Origin: Pteria penguin | Lineage: Eukaryota > Mollusca > Bivalvia > Pterioida > Pteriidae | Length of the DNA stretch: 64,000 nucleotides | Reading direction: 5' to 3' | Assembly (NCBI GenBank): GCA_035048485.1 | Contig: CM068584.1 | Span: 55,739,739-55,803,738, forward strand | Shown here: positions 32,000 through 44,110 of the stretch, piece by piece | How the letters are laid out: each line of letters opens with the position of its first letter | Position numbering within the stretch: position 1 is the first letter of the stretch | Notes under the pieces: model-generated | The model's input: only the letters and a program-made list of their open reading frames with translations | Told to the model about the DNA's origin: nothing | The model's database searches: none | Program-made: the position numbers and the translations under genes

Positions 32000-33225
32000 T
32001 ATTGATTGCAAAAAGCCTTGGATTATGGACTGAGTAGGCATGCCAGTCTGGCATAAAGCGATATTCTTTCAAAGAATCACTTCAGTATCATACTTTTAAA
32101 TTGAGAATAAAACGTTTCGATACTTTCTTTCATTCCTTGCGGAATGTTTTAATTGCATTGACATGTGGAAAGTTGAATACAGGGGAATAAAATACTGAAA
32201 TGAAGTATAAGAAGTGTTCTAATATCGGTGTCAAGTGAAAATTAGTAAAAAAAAATCAATTAGATTTTTGAAATCGTTCCTGGAAAAGATATATATATAT
32301 ATATTGCAATCCCCATTTTCATCTCACAATCCCCACCTTTGTTTAACAAAGAAACGTATGAAACAACGATTTTTGGTACATCATGCATGTTGCATATATA
32401 TTATTGTAGATTTTGTTGCCTTCCGTTATACGTTACGCCTTTTTATGTGTTTATTTTCTTTTCAGTATGTATGTACACGATTCAACTATAAAGTACTTGG
32501 TTGATTTCGAAATTCCTAGTTGGACCTCTATTTGATTCGGCATTTCATTACATATCTTGAACGATAATAAATACTAGTATGTTATACTCAAAAAGGCTCA
32601 TGTCTTAGGTAAATATATGAAATAATTGATAATATACAAGGCAAACATCGAAAATACTGAACACTATTGACAGAAACAGATCTCCATACATTGACACTGA
32701 ATGAAATTTCATGTCAAAGAATTAGTTATGCATAAAGACTGAAGCCTTATAAATCATTTATAAGTATATCATCGGTACATAGAATAACCGGAATGGCACT
32801 TGTAATAACCGAATGGCGTCTAATAGGCATAAAGGAAAAGGAGATATGTACATATTCTTTTGTTATATATACCACCGGGGGTTGTATACTATGGTGCCAA
32901 CTTATTTCAGAAGACTGAAGACAGTACAAAGGAAACTTCCTTACAATGGGACATTCAAACTCGCGTGTAGTTTACTACCCCATTACAACAATAAATTTGT
33001 GCTTTACTTTTATTACAATTAATAATAGGCCTAAAGGGCCTTTTTATCTTTTATAATAATACAATATATAAATTATAGCTATAAAGGAAGTTTGTTGATG
33101 ATAGACATAAATTAACGATTTTTATATTCGATAATTATAATATCTTGAATATATTAATATTCTAATTATTGTAATTATCAGCAGATCCACAGTTATCTTA
33201 ATTATCTGAAACTGATAACTCTACA
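32000..33225. other. spacer, nothing recognised
   Basis: AT-rich with a TATA microsatellite near 32290-32304. Short frames only. Confidence 0.4.
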
Positions 33226-33371
33226 TTAATTTCCTTAATGATTAATGATTCGAATAGTTCTCAAACACTTAACTACATAGCATTTAGTATTATATAAATA
33301 ATGATTTTATTTTAATTTCTTTAATGATTTGAATAGTTCTCAAATGCTTAACTAAATTAATATTTGATATT
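33226..33371 (+). repeat. imperfect tandem duplication
   Basis: TTAATTTCCTTAATGATT...GAATAGTTCTCAAACACTTA (33226 on) is repeated from 33312 with small differences. Unit length is about 60-85 bp. Confidence 0.5.
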
Positions 33372-33441
33372 ACAATGTATATATAATGAAGGGGGTCATG
33401 ATTTTCAACATCAGTTTCTCTATGAAACTCTAAGATACAGC

Positions 33442-33949
33442 ATGACGAAAATAGCTCTTTACGGTTCAAGCTATATCCTTAGACTTGAGAGTTTCTGTGG
33501 TGGAAATCTCTCCATTCTGCACGAGGTAAAATTCTACAGAAAAGGTGGATTGCGTGCATCAGATATCAACGAAAGATTCGTCGAAAATATAAGAGACTAT
33601 AATCCTGACATAGTTTTCGTTTGCGTTGGTGGTAACGCATTTCTGCAACGTCTTCCCCAAAGGAAATTTTCAGACATCAGGAAGTTGGTTGGTCGACTAT
33701 TTTCTGAAGGTGTATATAAAAAATTTTGGAACGAGGAAGACTCCTGGATTGACGAAAAATTCATTCGATGCGCAACGCAAACACATCAATCAAAAGTTGA
33801 AAAATAAAATTAAAATTAACTTTGATGCATTGCCGGAAATTCACTTTCCATCTGATTATCTTCCAGATTTTGTTCATCTTGATGAGAGTGGTTTGAGAAA
33901 GCAATTCTACAGAGTAAACTGCACATTGATGGCAGTTATACAAGTTTAA
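33442..33949 (+). pseudogene. SGNH/GDSL-type hydrolase fragment, one frameshift
   Basis: TKIALYGSSYILRLESF gives the block I serine position (GSS), the GGLRASD stretch the block II glycine, and VCVGGNAF the block III (normally GxND) region. After a frame change in the A/T run at about 33718-33726, PDFVHLDESG supplies the D-x-x-H of block V. Such hydrolase domains occur in some tyrosine-recombinase (Ngaro-type) and CR1-type retroelements, so an element origin is likely. Neither RT nor recombinase is visible next to it. The Ala in GGNA suggests reduced activity even before the frameshift. Confidence 0.6.
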
Positions 33950-34554
33950 ATCTTGTGACAGTGAAGCATCTTTTTCTTATATTTATATACATGTACTTGT
34001 AATATAGTTTGTACATGAACTGTTGTATATTTCTATTTATCATTGAAACATCTCTGTCTTATATTATATAATATAAAACGCTTGTATTATATTTTGTACA
34101 TGAACTTTGTTTATTTCTATTTATCTGAGATTTTTATTGAAACGTATTTTCGTCTCGAATAGTACTGCAGTATTACGAAGGTTGAAATTAATGAAGAGTC
34201 TATGGTATTGCTTGATATCAGTGTACTCGTCGGATCTGAACAGAAAATGTTGAAAAGGACATCTTCGTTCGTCCATTTTTCACTCGAGTAGCAACCCTTC
34301 CGTTCAAGCGTACATTTCAACGCGCGTGCGTAGAAAATAGCCGAGTATCAACCCAAGTAGACGCATAAACTCGCCCATTGACATAAATCATTCCGATATG
34401 TTGTATTTATGGTTGTTCAAGTTGTCCCGGTCTTCAGAGAACCGGGTATCTAATGAATATCGCATACAAGCACAAACTAAAATACACAGATAAAATTAAT
34501 ACAACAATGGGTCATCTGCAGTCCTTGCAAAGCCATCTCCCTTTTGGCACATGT
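33950..34554. other. spacer, nothing recognised
   Basis: No coding or repeat signal identified. Confidence 0.35.
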
Positions 34555-34958
34555 TTCATCTTAATACACATTAAGTGAAACCATTGTTTTTTGGCAGTTT
34601 GCATTATCGCATAAACACCATTTTCCTTCCATCATCTATTGCCGCACATATACAGTACTTTCTGTTTTGTTCGGATTCACTTGAAGTTGATATTGGTTTC
34701 TGTTTGTCGGCTGTACAGAGGGTACTTTATCGCAGAACCCTTTGCCGGCTTATGAATCGATTCAGCAGCTCTGGCACAACACAGCATCTATGACATTCCT
34801 TTGCTTCTGCGGACATTCCCCTCCATAGGACGTCATCTTTGTACACCCTTCCAATATAGCAATCATTTGGACACCAAACAACAAAGTCACAAAACTGTCT
34901 GTTTGACATGTACATTTGCATCTGGTAATAGTAAGCATGAATAGTCGTTTTGCCAATT
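34555..34958 (-). pseudogene. C-terminal part of outer YqaJ nuclease gene, with PHD finger
   Basis: The minus strand reads THAYYYQ-like IHAYYYQMQMYMSNRQF, then CDFVVWCPND and VVPELLNRFISRQ. This is the C-terminal end of the YqaJ exonuclease fold, including the QxQ helix. After an in-frame TAA comes KYCICAAIDDGRKMV and, in another frame, CLCDNANC, matching a PHD-type zinc finger start. The N-terminal part of the same gene lies 6.3 kb away at 41239-42048, the gap being filled by the inner transposon. Confidence 0.7.
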
Positions 34959-35105
34959 TGACGCAACATAAGCGGCATTATTTTTAAGAGCATAAGCGGC
35001 ATGCGGAAGACCGGACAAGTAGGACAAATATACACAATCTATACGGCAAAGAAAAAGAGGTTTTTACACGGTAGATATAATCGAATGAGAAAGATAAGAT
35101 AAGAC

Positions 35106-37781
35106 ATGCCTGTTAAAGATTGTTGTCATGGTAGTTGTAACAGTGACTCGAGATATATCGGCGTAAGACCCGAGTCGGAATGTGTGTTTTTTATCCCTTT
35201 CCCAAAGCCAAAAACACAGAGAGAAAAATGCGAGCGATGGGTGAGACTTTGTGGCCGAAAATTTTTCAGTGCCGAAAATGTTAGAAAAGAGACCTATATT
35301 TGTTCCAAGCATTTCATAGGTGGCAAAGGGCCGACCGCAGAACACCCAGATCCACTACCTGCCAGTGCTACAGACCTTGAAGTCCGTATCCTGTCGAGTA
35401 AAAGAAAAAGAAAATCTCCTATGAAAAGAGCGAAGCCATGTATTGTCAAACGCATAAAAAAAGAACTTTTTTGTACTCATGATGATGTCAAGGGAGTGAA
35501 GGGACCAGATGCAATTGATCTCAGTGAAATCATAGATAAAGATGGTCATATGTATTCTATGCCACTGCCAGTAGATTCCGAAGAGAGCATACAAAATGTA
35601 GCAGAAACTATCACGATAGAGGATAATGAAATCAGTAGCTGTGGTAATGACAAAGGTATATGTACTTCATTTCTTTTATAAAAGTATTTTTAGAAATTTA
35701 TGATATGCCTGAAAAGTAAAAAAAAATGGATAGCAAGTGTGACTCACAGTCACTATGACTACATGTACAATATAGGCAGACATTGGGCACGGTTAACCCT
35801 GTGCTCTGACATGGTAACCATTGGTTTGTAGATGTTAGGTCGGTTGGTTGATTAAGGCTTCAACAGTTTTTCAGTCATATTGTGACATGGAAGCAGGAGG
35901 TGACAAACCTATCAAACATAGTGGTGCAGCCTGGATTCGAACCCGGATCGTCTGCTCCGCAAGCCAAGTGCATAACAACTACACCAACGACAATGCTAGT
36001 GTCACAATTCACTTATTGACTTAATGACGAATAGTCAAGTAGTGATTTCATATATATATATACATCATGGTCTCTATTTGTGCTTATATTATTTATATAT
36101 ACATGTAACATGCATGATGTATATATATATCAAAATTATAATCTAAATAAATTCCCATTCCTATAACACTCACACAATCATCATTAATCTTATTGTGATC
36201 TTTGAAATTATCATTTCTTGAATTATTTAGCTTCAATTCTATCCAATATTTGTTTATAGATTGGGATGGTGAGGTTGGACATGCTGAAATTGAGGTGTAC
36301 ACATCCATCATAGACTCTACCGGAAATACATGTACTCGTAAGGAAACCTGTGAAATCAGTACTCAAACTGATGTAAATATGGAACATTTGAATCCATTTA
36401 CCACCCAGGATCTCATGGACAAGCAACAACTACCGAGGCGAATGTTTACATCCTCTGTTTTGAAGGATGACAACTCATGCAAATTCTATACAGGTATACT
36501 TTTGCATTGATAGTCTTAAATACTTTATAAGTCGGATTTCAAAGCCATATCGATATATGAGTAGGCGATTTCTGTCTATGACAGTGTCTGTCTGTCTGTA
36601 CTAGGTCAACAATATTTACAAAATTAATTGATCAAAAAATTTTGTCTTGTAGTATGGTACGGTTGTCGGTACAAGTTTTATTTTTCATAATAATCTGAAT
36701 GATTTCAAATATTTCTTAATGATAATTTTTTATTTTGTTTTGCAGGACTCACTCTTGCCATGTTTACTTTTCTGTTTTCTTGGATTAAACCCACAGCAGA
36801 AAAGCTAAATTACTGGAGAGGACAAGATACAACAGAGTCAAAAAATGTAAGTACAAGTAAAAATAAGCTGTTAACAAGTTTGAATAAGTTTTATCAATAT
36901 TTCCAGTTAGTGTTTCAGTATTTTGTTTACATCTGGTTTTATACTTATAGATACATCACTTTATTCTACCATACAAGTTTTAAACTACATCGATCCTATT
37001 CACATTATTTTATAGAACAGAAGAGTTGGACCAAAAAGAAAGCTAGATATCAAAGAAGAATTCCTCATAACACTACTAAGACTAAGAAGAGGTTTTGATG
37101 TGGAAATTCTTGGTGACCTGTTCGGAATCCATTCCTCTAGTATAAGCAGGATTTTTACAACATGGATCAACTTTTTTATACTTGAAACTTAATTTTCTTA
37201 TATCATGGCCTACCAAGGAGCAAGTTACATCCAATCGCCCAACAGCATTCCGACATTTTCCGAAAACAAGATCCATCATAGACTGCACTGAATTTTTTGT
37301 CCAAAAACCTAGTCTGCCATCAGCTCAAAGGATAACCTGGTCTCAGTACAAACATCACAACACACTAAAAGCTTTAATATCAATTTCTCCAACTGGATCA
37401 TTCACCTTCATTTCAAAATTATTCACTGGAAGCATATCAGACAGACGCATTGTGGAGGAAAGTGGTTTTTTAAATTACTTGGAGCATGGTGACGATGTAA
37501 TGGCTGATCGTGGTTTTCTAATTCGTGATTTATTAGCACAGCATTCAGCTACTTTGAATATTCCACCCTTTTCATTAGGTCGACAGCTCAGTAGCAGAGC
37601 AGTTACAAAAACTCGTAGAATTGCAAGTGCTAGAATACATGTGGAACGTGCAATCGGAAGACTAAAGAACTTCAAAATTTTACAAACTCAAATTCCTTTA
37701 AGGTTGCATCCTCTATATGACCAGATTGTTGGAGTTTGTGCTTGTTTGTGCAATTTAGATTCTAAACTTGTCAAAGTCTAA
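35106..37781 (+). pseudogene. THAP-DDE transposase of ISL2EU element, one frameshift
   Basis: Exons: 35106 to about 35655, 36260-36493, 36746-36846 and 37016-37781, with good GT/AG sites. Exon 1 holds a THAP zinc finger (C6 or C7, C11, C66, H69), which binds the element's ends. The catalytic core is a DDE_Tnp_4 domain: IIDCTEFF (first Asp), VMADRGFLI (second Asp) and HVERAIGRLK (Glu). KHHNTLKALISISPTG is also family-typical. The helical region before it (VEILGDLFGIHSSSISRIF) is intact. A single extra base in the T run near 37170 breaks the frame between this helix and the catalytic core. Otherwise the gene looks complete, which suggests a recent loss or an assembly error. Confidence 0.8.
35843..35994 (-). 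mobile_element. tRNA-derived SINE, family B, inside transposase intron 1
   Basis: The reverse complement reads a tRNA-like head (TGGTGTAGTTGTTATG, box B GGTTCGAATCC), then CACCTCCTGCTTCCATGTCAC and a tail AATCAACCAACC. It sits between exons 1 and 2 of the transposase, so it arrived after the DNA transposon or travels with it. Confidence 0.8.
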
Positions 37782-37944
37782 TCATCACCTAAAGTTTCTC
37801 CAGTTAGATTTGAGAATTAAAATTTTTGTATCTAAATGAATGTACTCATTATTCAATACAAGTTTGTTTTATTAATTTTGCACACTCCTGCCAACAACTT
37901 GCCAGATAATGAACCAAAATATTTATTTGATGAGTTGACATGAA

Positions 37945-38027
37945 GATCTGACAAGTTGACATAGTTATTTGACAAATCAATTTAATTATAGCTAATTGAT
38001 AATTTCAATTATGTCGACTTGTCAGAT
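37945..38027. repeat. 18-bp inverted repeat between convergent genes
   Basis: ATCTGACAAGTTGACATA (37945-37962) and TATGTCGACTTGTCAGAT (38010-38027) pair with one mismatch. They lie in the spacer between the transposase stop (37781) and the nuclease stop (38289), which may act as a shared termination or 3' UTR signal. Confidence 0.6.
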
Positions 38028-38288
38028 AATTATGTCAACTAGTACTTAAGATAAATATATTGGCTACTTATCATGCAAATTGATAGCAGAAGTGGACAAT
38101 ATCTCGATGTTCACATGCTATGTTTGTGAAACACGAATGCCCCAAGTGGCATCTTTGATATTAGAACAAAGGTCAAGGTAAAAAATGTGAGAGTCTCAGA
38201 CAGGCAGGACAAAAACTAGATGCCCCCGAATTGCATTAAGGGGGTATAAAAATACATGAAACAAAATGCTTTCAAATAAATGTTTTAA

Positions 38289-41227
38289 TCAAGATTTTAA
38301 CAATTCTGGGATGATATACTTTTTATAGAACATGATCAAAGAAGAAATCATTTTATCAAAGTATTGTTTGTCAAACTTTACAGAAGAAATATGGATGCCA
38401 CACTTGGTATATATCACTAAGTCTGCTTCATCTAATGCATAAAGACCAAGTTGTCCCTGTATCTGGGCATAGTACTGGCATGATGGCTGGACAATCCACT
38501 TCCCAGTAGTCTCATCTTTACTGCAATGTGCTTCGATTGCAACATCTTTTGGATTAGCCAATCTTTTGGAATAAGGACACTTGATTTCTATGATTTTCTG
38601 TGGATGCTGAGGCTTGCACTTACAAACACAGATACCATCAACACTGCATCCAAGAATTGGATAGTCCTCACTGACCAAAAGTCCTTTCTCCAAAACTTTT
38701 AAACGGATATGCTTTCTCCTTTCTATTCTGGCATACATTTTACGAGCTATCCCTTCTTTTTGTCTTCCCCATTTCAAAGGAGCAGGAAGATTAGCTTCAT
38801 CTAGTCTGTTTTTTCCTAGCAAGTTGTTGAGGAATGTTTTAGACGGTGATTTGTCTTTTTCTATGTACTTACAGGCTTGCTCAAAATTTGAAGCTGTCAA
38901 AAGGCCTGCTCTCATCTCATACCATAAGTCATTTGATCCTTGTCCATCTGTCTTATATAATATACTGTCCACATTCTCCTTATTTATTGTAATTGTGTCA
39001 TAAAACTGTTCACATACATTTTCAGTGATAATTTGTGGGTTTTCTACCTTCTTGAATTCTGTTACGAAATTTTGGATTGAAACTTTTTTGATATCTTTTC
39101 TGTTATTATTAAGTTCTGTCTTCTCTGGCATGTCATCAGGATGTAATAAAACATCAAGAGCCTGAGTGTTTCCTGAAATCTGCAATTAAAAATAAAAGTA
39201 TCATTAGTTTAGTTGATATCAAAAGGCAAAATGAAAATATTTCATTAAATAAGTCAACATTAGCATTTACTATGATGTGCAAAATTCTTTTTATCTATCT
39301 TTGATATTTATTATTCATATTTCAAAAAAAGTTCAAATCACTAAGTGTCACTAAGGGTATCCATCCCAAACATATCTTATTCTAGTTTGATTTGAATTTT
39401 GTTAGTGATGTAGCAATTATCACCGATAATCGATTATCAATAGCCGAACAATCATATTGATCATACTTTTCAATAATCGATTAACCCCAATGTCTCTGAC
39501 AGCCCGAAATCTGGTTAATAACTCCCCAGGAGATCAATATGGAGATATAAAGACCCCTCGACCGTGTGTTGTAGGTGGTCTGACTCTGACCTTACACAGG
39601 ATGAATTGTACTGCATGTACTTGAATTCCCACCCCACCAGTCAGTGTTGATCAGTATAATCACACTTCTATTATCAAAGCTTGAATACGCAAATTTCACA
39701 AAATTCGATCGAACACTTGTGAACCAATCTGATTATTAATCGGATGTACATTTCACTTTAACAGATTTTGATAGTACATGTACATATGTATGCTTTTAAT
39801 CACCTCTCGTAGTTTAATACCAAACTCCTTCTTTTGGTCAAAGGTTATGGGCTGTCGCTCCTCTTCAGGCCTAGGGTCATACAAGTCACTATGTGGTTTC
39901 GGTGTCTGGTTGACAACTCCTCCATACTTTGCCTTAACAATGGTAAGGTGCCTTACAGGGATGGGGACATTGTGGTGACGAGGCCTTTTCATCCACTGGT
40001 TTTCGCCCTCTGTGCAAGATTTTAATTCAAATGCCTCCAGTTCATACAATGAAGCTGCAAGATGCCTGCAAGCTCCATCAGCACTACAAAATGAAAATTT
40101 TATGTTCAAATTCTAAATTCACAATTTAGTGGTGTAAAAGATGATTTAACAAAAGTAATTTCTTCTATTTGGATATTATGTGTCATGTTCCTGTATTTCG
40201 GTGCATTTATCATGTTTATCTGTAACTAATTTTATTTTTATTTACTTGTTTATAGTATCCAATAAGTAAGTTTATTGTTATGTAACAGACAGAATGAAAA
40301 ATTGCTGACCAGAGTGGAATTCGAACCAGGATCTACGCTCTATGACAGATGCTCCACCAACTGAGATATCTGGGCAGATATATCCCAGTTTTTTGTTGTT
40401 GTGACACCGGCATTCTAAAGGGAGGGAGCCGTTTCAAAGTACATTTGTATCAAAAGATCACATTATTTATTTACGAATACCTGTGTTTTGTGATAGATAC
40501 AAGGCGATTCCAAGTAATTCATTATGATGCAAAATATATCAAAATTATAATCTTACCCTCCAATACAGTCACAGTGCCCTGTGATGACAGATCCATCACC
40601 TTTATCCATCGCAAACCACAAATCATAGTGGTCTCTATTTAGGTATGTTTTGTCCCTTTGTGTTGGCTTGACTTTGGCTTTAAACAGGCAGACTTCACTT
40701 ATTTCTGAGATGGGATTGTACATCATATTTTCTACATGTCCATCATAAAATAGACGGTAGTCCTCGAACGACTTGTACCCCTTCAGTTTTTTGCCATCAT
40801 ATTCAGATTTGCTAAATATAAGGTAGTTGAAAACATCAATCAAACCAAAATCTGGAATGAACGAAAAGTCCGATGTATATCCATCGATTTCTAGAGGGTT
40901 AGAATCCGGCAAACCAGCTTTATTAAGCTTCCGTTTAATGTCATTCAGGACAGAGTCTTTATGGTAATCTGGGTCAATCGGCAAATTTAGTGCCTCGACG
41001 GCCTTTGCTAGGTCTTTTAACGTCCCTTTGTTATAACCGGAAACTGTAACACCCCTTGCCCGCAAATAACTTTGAAGCTCAGGTACGCGCAAACTGTCTA
41101 GATCTTGATTCATTGATGCGTATCTCAGCAGGTAAATCTTTAAAGCGAAACTAAATTGTTTGTCCGGTGGAACTCTTTTGCGTTTCAAGAACGATAACTC
41201 TAGAGCGTCTATATTTAGATTCGGCAA
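38289..41227 (-). CDS. SAP-SWIM-YqaJ nuclease of ISL2EU element (three exons)
   Basis: Minus-strand exons: 41227-40557, 40083-39804 and 39179-38289, with clean splice sites and matching phases. The protein starts near MPNLNIDAL (or a later Met), has a SAP-like DNA-binding motif (LRVPELQSYLRARG), a SWIM zinc finger split by intron 1 (CDCIGG, then CRHLAA), and a YqaJ-type exonuclease: GLLTAS, LGCSVDGI, IIEIKCPYSK and YYAQIQGQLGLY with the D, ExK and QxQ positions present. YqaJ proteins are lambda-exonuclease-like; in ISL2EU elements the partner nuclease is thought to help transposition. No lesions seen, and it could be functional. The first exon's start is uncertain because the element border is close. 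Confidence 0.8.
40303..40384 (-). mobile_element. tRNA-like SINE head in nuclease intron 1
   Basis: The reverse complement reads ATCTCAGTTGGTGGAGCA (box A type) and GGTTCGAATTCC (box B type) in tRNA order, with flanking A/T. It lies in the intron between the SAP exon and the SWIM exon. A real tRNA is unlikely because the acceptor stem does not close. Confidence 0.55.
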
Positions 41228-41238
41228 ACGGACTATTC

Positions 41239-42048
41239 AGTAGAGTTTCCTTCCATTATTTATCGCAATCAAATATGGTACTTCAAGTTTGTCACTATTT
41301 CGCATTGAATACGGACATTTAATTTCCAAATAGCCTTCACCGCAGCAATGGCATGAAATCAGGCCATCAGGAGATGATCCAAATTGAGAATGATCAACAT
41401 TTAATATGAGTCCACTGCGTTCCAATTTAAAGTTCTCGTGTGCATTTTTCGTTAATGTAGCATACTCCAAATGGGCAACTTCTTCCCGTCCCGATCTCCA
41501 TACTACAGCTGAAATCTGCACGGCTTGGCTTTGCTGGGGGTGGCAGATAGTTTTTAGTAATGAAGAGAGATGGCCTTTCTAAATTTGTGCGACACTGCAT
41601 AAAAGGTAGATGCTGTGTTACGTCCTGTCCTATATTTTGACCAAAATTTACTCTCCGTCTGTTCTACAGTCATTTCTTCCACATACTGAACATTTGCCTT
41701 GGTTATTGATATGTCCACATTTTCCACTTTCTGGATCGCCTCCGATAAATCATTTAGCACTTTTTCCTGGTCGAAAATAGTTGCCATATCAATAGACCAC
41801 TTTTCATTCACAGGTTTCAGAACAAACTGTTGGGAATAGATATCCGTTATGGAGAGCATGGTAGAATTTGGCAATACTTTGTATAATTCTTGATAAAATA
41901 CACTTTCTTCGTTTCCAGTTGGTGAATTGATATCAGGTCCTGGTGGTATTCTGAGGTTGGCAAGATTGTTATAGAAAACTTTGGGAAAGTTACACATGCG
42001 CCTGAAGAGAAATATATCGCAAGATTTTTTTGAGAGTCTTGTTTCCAT
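41239..42048 (-). pseudogene. N-terminal part of outer YqaJ nuclease gene
   Basis: The minus strand from ATG at 42048 reads to FWSKYRTGRNTASTFYAVSH, typical of the start of the YqaJ domain. After a one-base shift near 41574 it continues with TICHPQQSQAVQISAVVW, FGSSPDGLI and YLEIKCPYS. It stops abruptly at NNGRKLY where the inner element begins. The missing C-terminus lies at 34555-34958. Intronless here, unlike the inner gene, so it is a different lineage. Confidence 0.75.
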
Positions 42049-42979
42049 TTTTGTCTATAGTGAAGAGAGAATTTCATAGGAATTTTCTTATATGACAATC
42101 GTTGTGTTACATTAAGTTAAACGTTGAATGAAATTAGTTTTAACGAGAATCTAGTATAGGTAATAATGGTAAACTGTACATAATGTTCTTGCAGATAACG
42201 CGTTCCAGGAGAGCGTTTGTAGAAGAGAAATCTCGTACTCTGCTTCTGTTAAGTCCGTTTGTTACAAAAAGACCTTTAAGTACAGCAAAGATAATGATTA
42301 GATTACCATCTGCACCCGAGATATATCCTGAAAGAGCCATCGATATATTCATATCGCATCTATGATAAATTATATGCATACAAGTTTTCCCACTTTCGGG
42401 CAATTGAAAAAACCCTTTCGTATGATTTCCCGCAGAGTTGTCTCGGCACATATGTCTAATTGAAGCCCAACCCATCAATAAACTGCCATGTAGACCATTT
42501 ACCCACGCAAAAACGCACACTATATTAATAATCTCTGAAATGTGTTATATTCCTTCAGAACAATTTACGAATTTTATGTCTCTAAACTCGCTGAACCCAC
42601 AACATCCTGAAGTTCGATCCAAAGGTCATATTGGCGCGATCGCAGAGGTAAGCTGTTTATTATACATTTTAATTTTCGGCAAAGGTGCGTTGAAAAAAGT
42701 AGGGGGTGGTTAGAAGTATCTCTTTTTAATTTGATATTCATTTTAACTTAGAAATTAACATTGATTTAAATTTTTGCAGCTATAAATTGTTTAATAATTT
42801 TTAATGAAAAGAGAACTTTATTCTATTTTTATTTAAAAAACAAATATTTCAATCTTCTACAAGAAATAGGCGACAGAACCTGAACCACTTGACTACAATG
42901 ACAAAATTGCTGAAAATTTCATTGGTATTAATATCAGTTTTAAACGCTACGTGCTATGAAAATTAATTTTTCCTCTTAC
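42049..42979. other. spacer; conflicting frames, nothing named
   Basis: Frames of 90-126 codons exist on both strands (42140-42520 minus, 42438-42713 plus, the latter ending at a good GCAGAG|GTAAGC donor), but none shows a domain. Confidence 0.3.
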
Positions 42980-43237
42980 CTTTGGTGGCCACTCTGTGGT
43001 ACTTGGACTTGCGTCCATATACAGATTCCTCTCATTCGACGTCCCCTTCCAGGACCGTGGTTTTGATTACATCATTATGGTATTGGACCTTTACTTCCCG
43101 GATATAGCTCGCCCACTGCACATTCGAGTAACCAATACCTGCACGGTTGCAAGATATGAAATGATAAATCGAATAATATCAGAAATGTCTAACTTTGATC
43201 TCTCGCAAAATGTGTCGTTGAATGCCGAAAATTCGTG
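42980..43237 (-). pseudogene. Merlin (IS1595-like) transposase remnant
   Basis: The minus strand reads CERSKLDISDIIRFI (equivalent to the FFExSKL helix), then in another frame VQWASYIREVKVQYH, and GDVE, an in-frame TGA, EESVYGRKSKYHR, matching the VEIDESLFGRKxKYHRG block of DDE_Tnp_IS1595. A strong AAAG|GTAAGAG donor ends the exon at 42980. One frame change and one stop. The overlapping 165-codon frame on the plus strand is its shadow. Confidence 0.65.
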
Positions 43238-44110
43238 GCTGCGATTGTTTTTTCATCGAAATGTTTCTCCGGCAGTCTTCTTCTTAAATATGCAAACATA
43301 TTCTGGAGGGACTCAATTTTTCAAATTTGACATGATGTCCTGTTTAATGTTTGTTCTTTTAACACAAGATTGGCATGGCATAAATAATGCATATACAAAC
43401 AAAATAAAGATTTATTTATACCGTTATTTTCATTTTACTTATACTGAAGATAAGGAAAAGGTGTCTTGTATTAGACTATGGGTTATGATTTAGAATATGG
43501 GGAAATAAAATAAAAATCCTCTGTCTCAGCAGTATGATAGGAAGTCATCATGGAACTGTTAATGACGTAATAATTCGAAAAAGCACACAGGAAGATCAAT
43601 AAAACTTGCGAATCAGGCGTAGATTCCACACCGAATTTCGCTTGCCAATTCATCGAGTCAATTTAATAGGTAATGATTTCATAATATTTTCATTTAACCT
43701 ATTACATAAGTATTTATCTTATATTATTATCGTACTATATTATTTTCCCGTCTTTCCCACAAAAGCTCAGTTTGTTTAATATTGCTTTTAATACCTTTCT
43801 ATGAGAATAACTTTTATTTTCATCTATTGTTGAAAAATCCGTAAGTTACTCGAAACAAATGATAAAAGCAATATTCCGTGAGAGATATTACATTTTAAGA
43901 GCCTGTGGGGACGTGGTATCAAGAAACAAAGAATTAGAAAAATCATTACAATGCCATCACTGGGCAGACAGGGGAAACACGTCAGAAACATAACAACAAA
44001 GGAAGCATCCAGGAGAGGGAATATCGATTCATTACTTGTATTTCATACCATATGTGTGCATACGGTGAATATGGAATCTGTATACATTTAAACAAGTGTC
44101 ATTACAAACT
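43238..44110. other. spacer, nothing recognised
   Basis: AT-rich sequence; no frame beyond the tail of the Merlin shadow frame. Confidence 0.35.

Larger units (their letters stand above)
34959..41238. mobile_element. ISL2EU-type DNA transposon inserted in a YqaJ gene
   Basis: Two convergent genes, a THAP-DDE transposase (+) and a YqaJ nuclease (-), are the hallmark pair of ISL2EU (IS4EU) elements. Borders are inferred from where the interrupted outer YqaJ gene stops and resumes (about 34958 and 41238); joining them restores a plausible reading order. I could not identify matching terminal inverted repeats by eye, so the ends may be off by some tens of bases. Near the left end ATAAGCGGCAT occurs twice. 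Confidence 0.65.

Noticed and set aside
42996..43493. 165-codon plus-strand gene
   Set aside because: The opposite strand carries Merlin transposase motifs, so this frame is best explained as its shadow.
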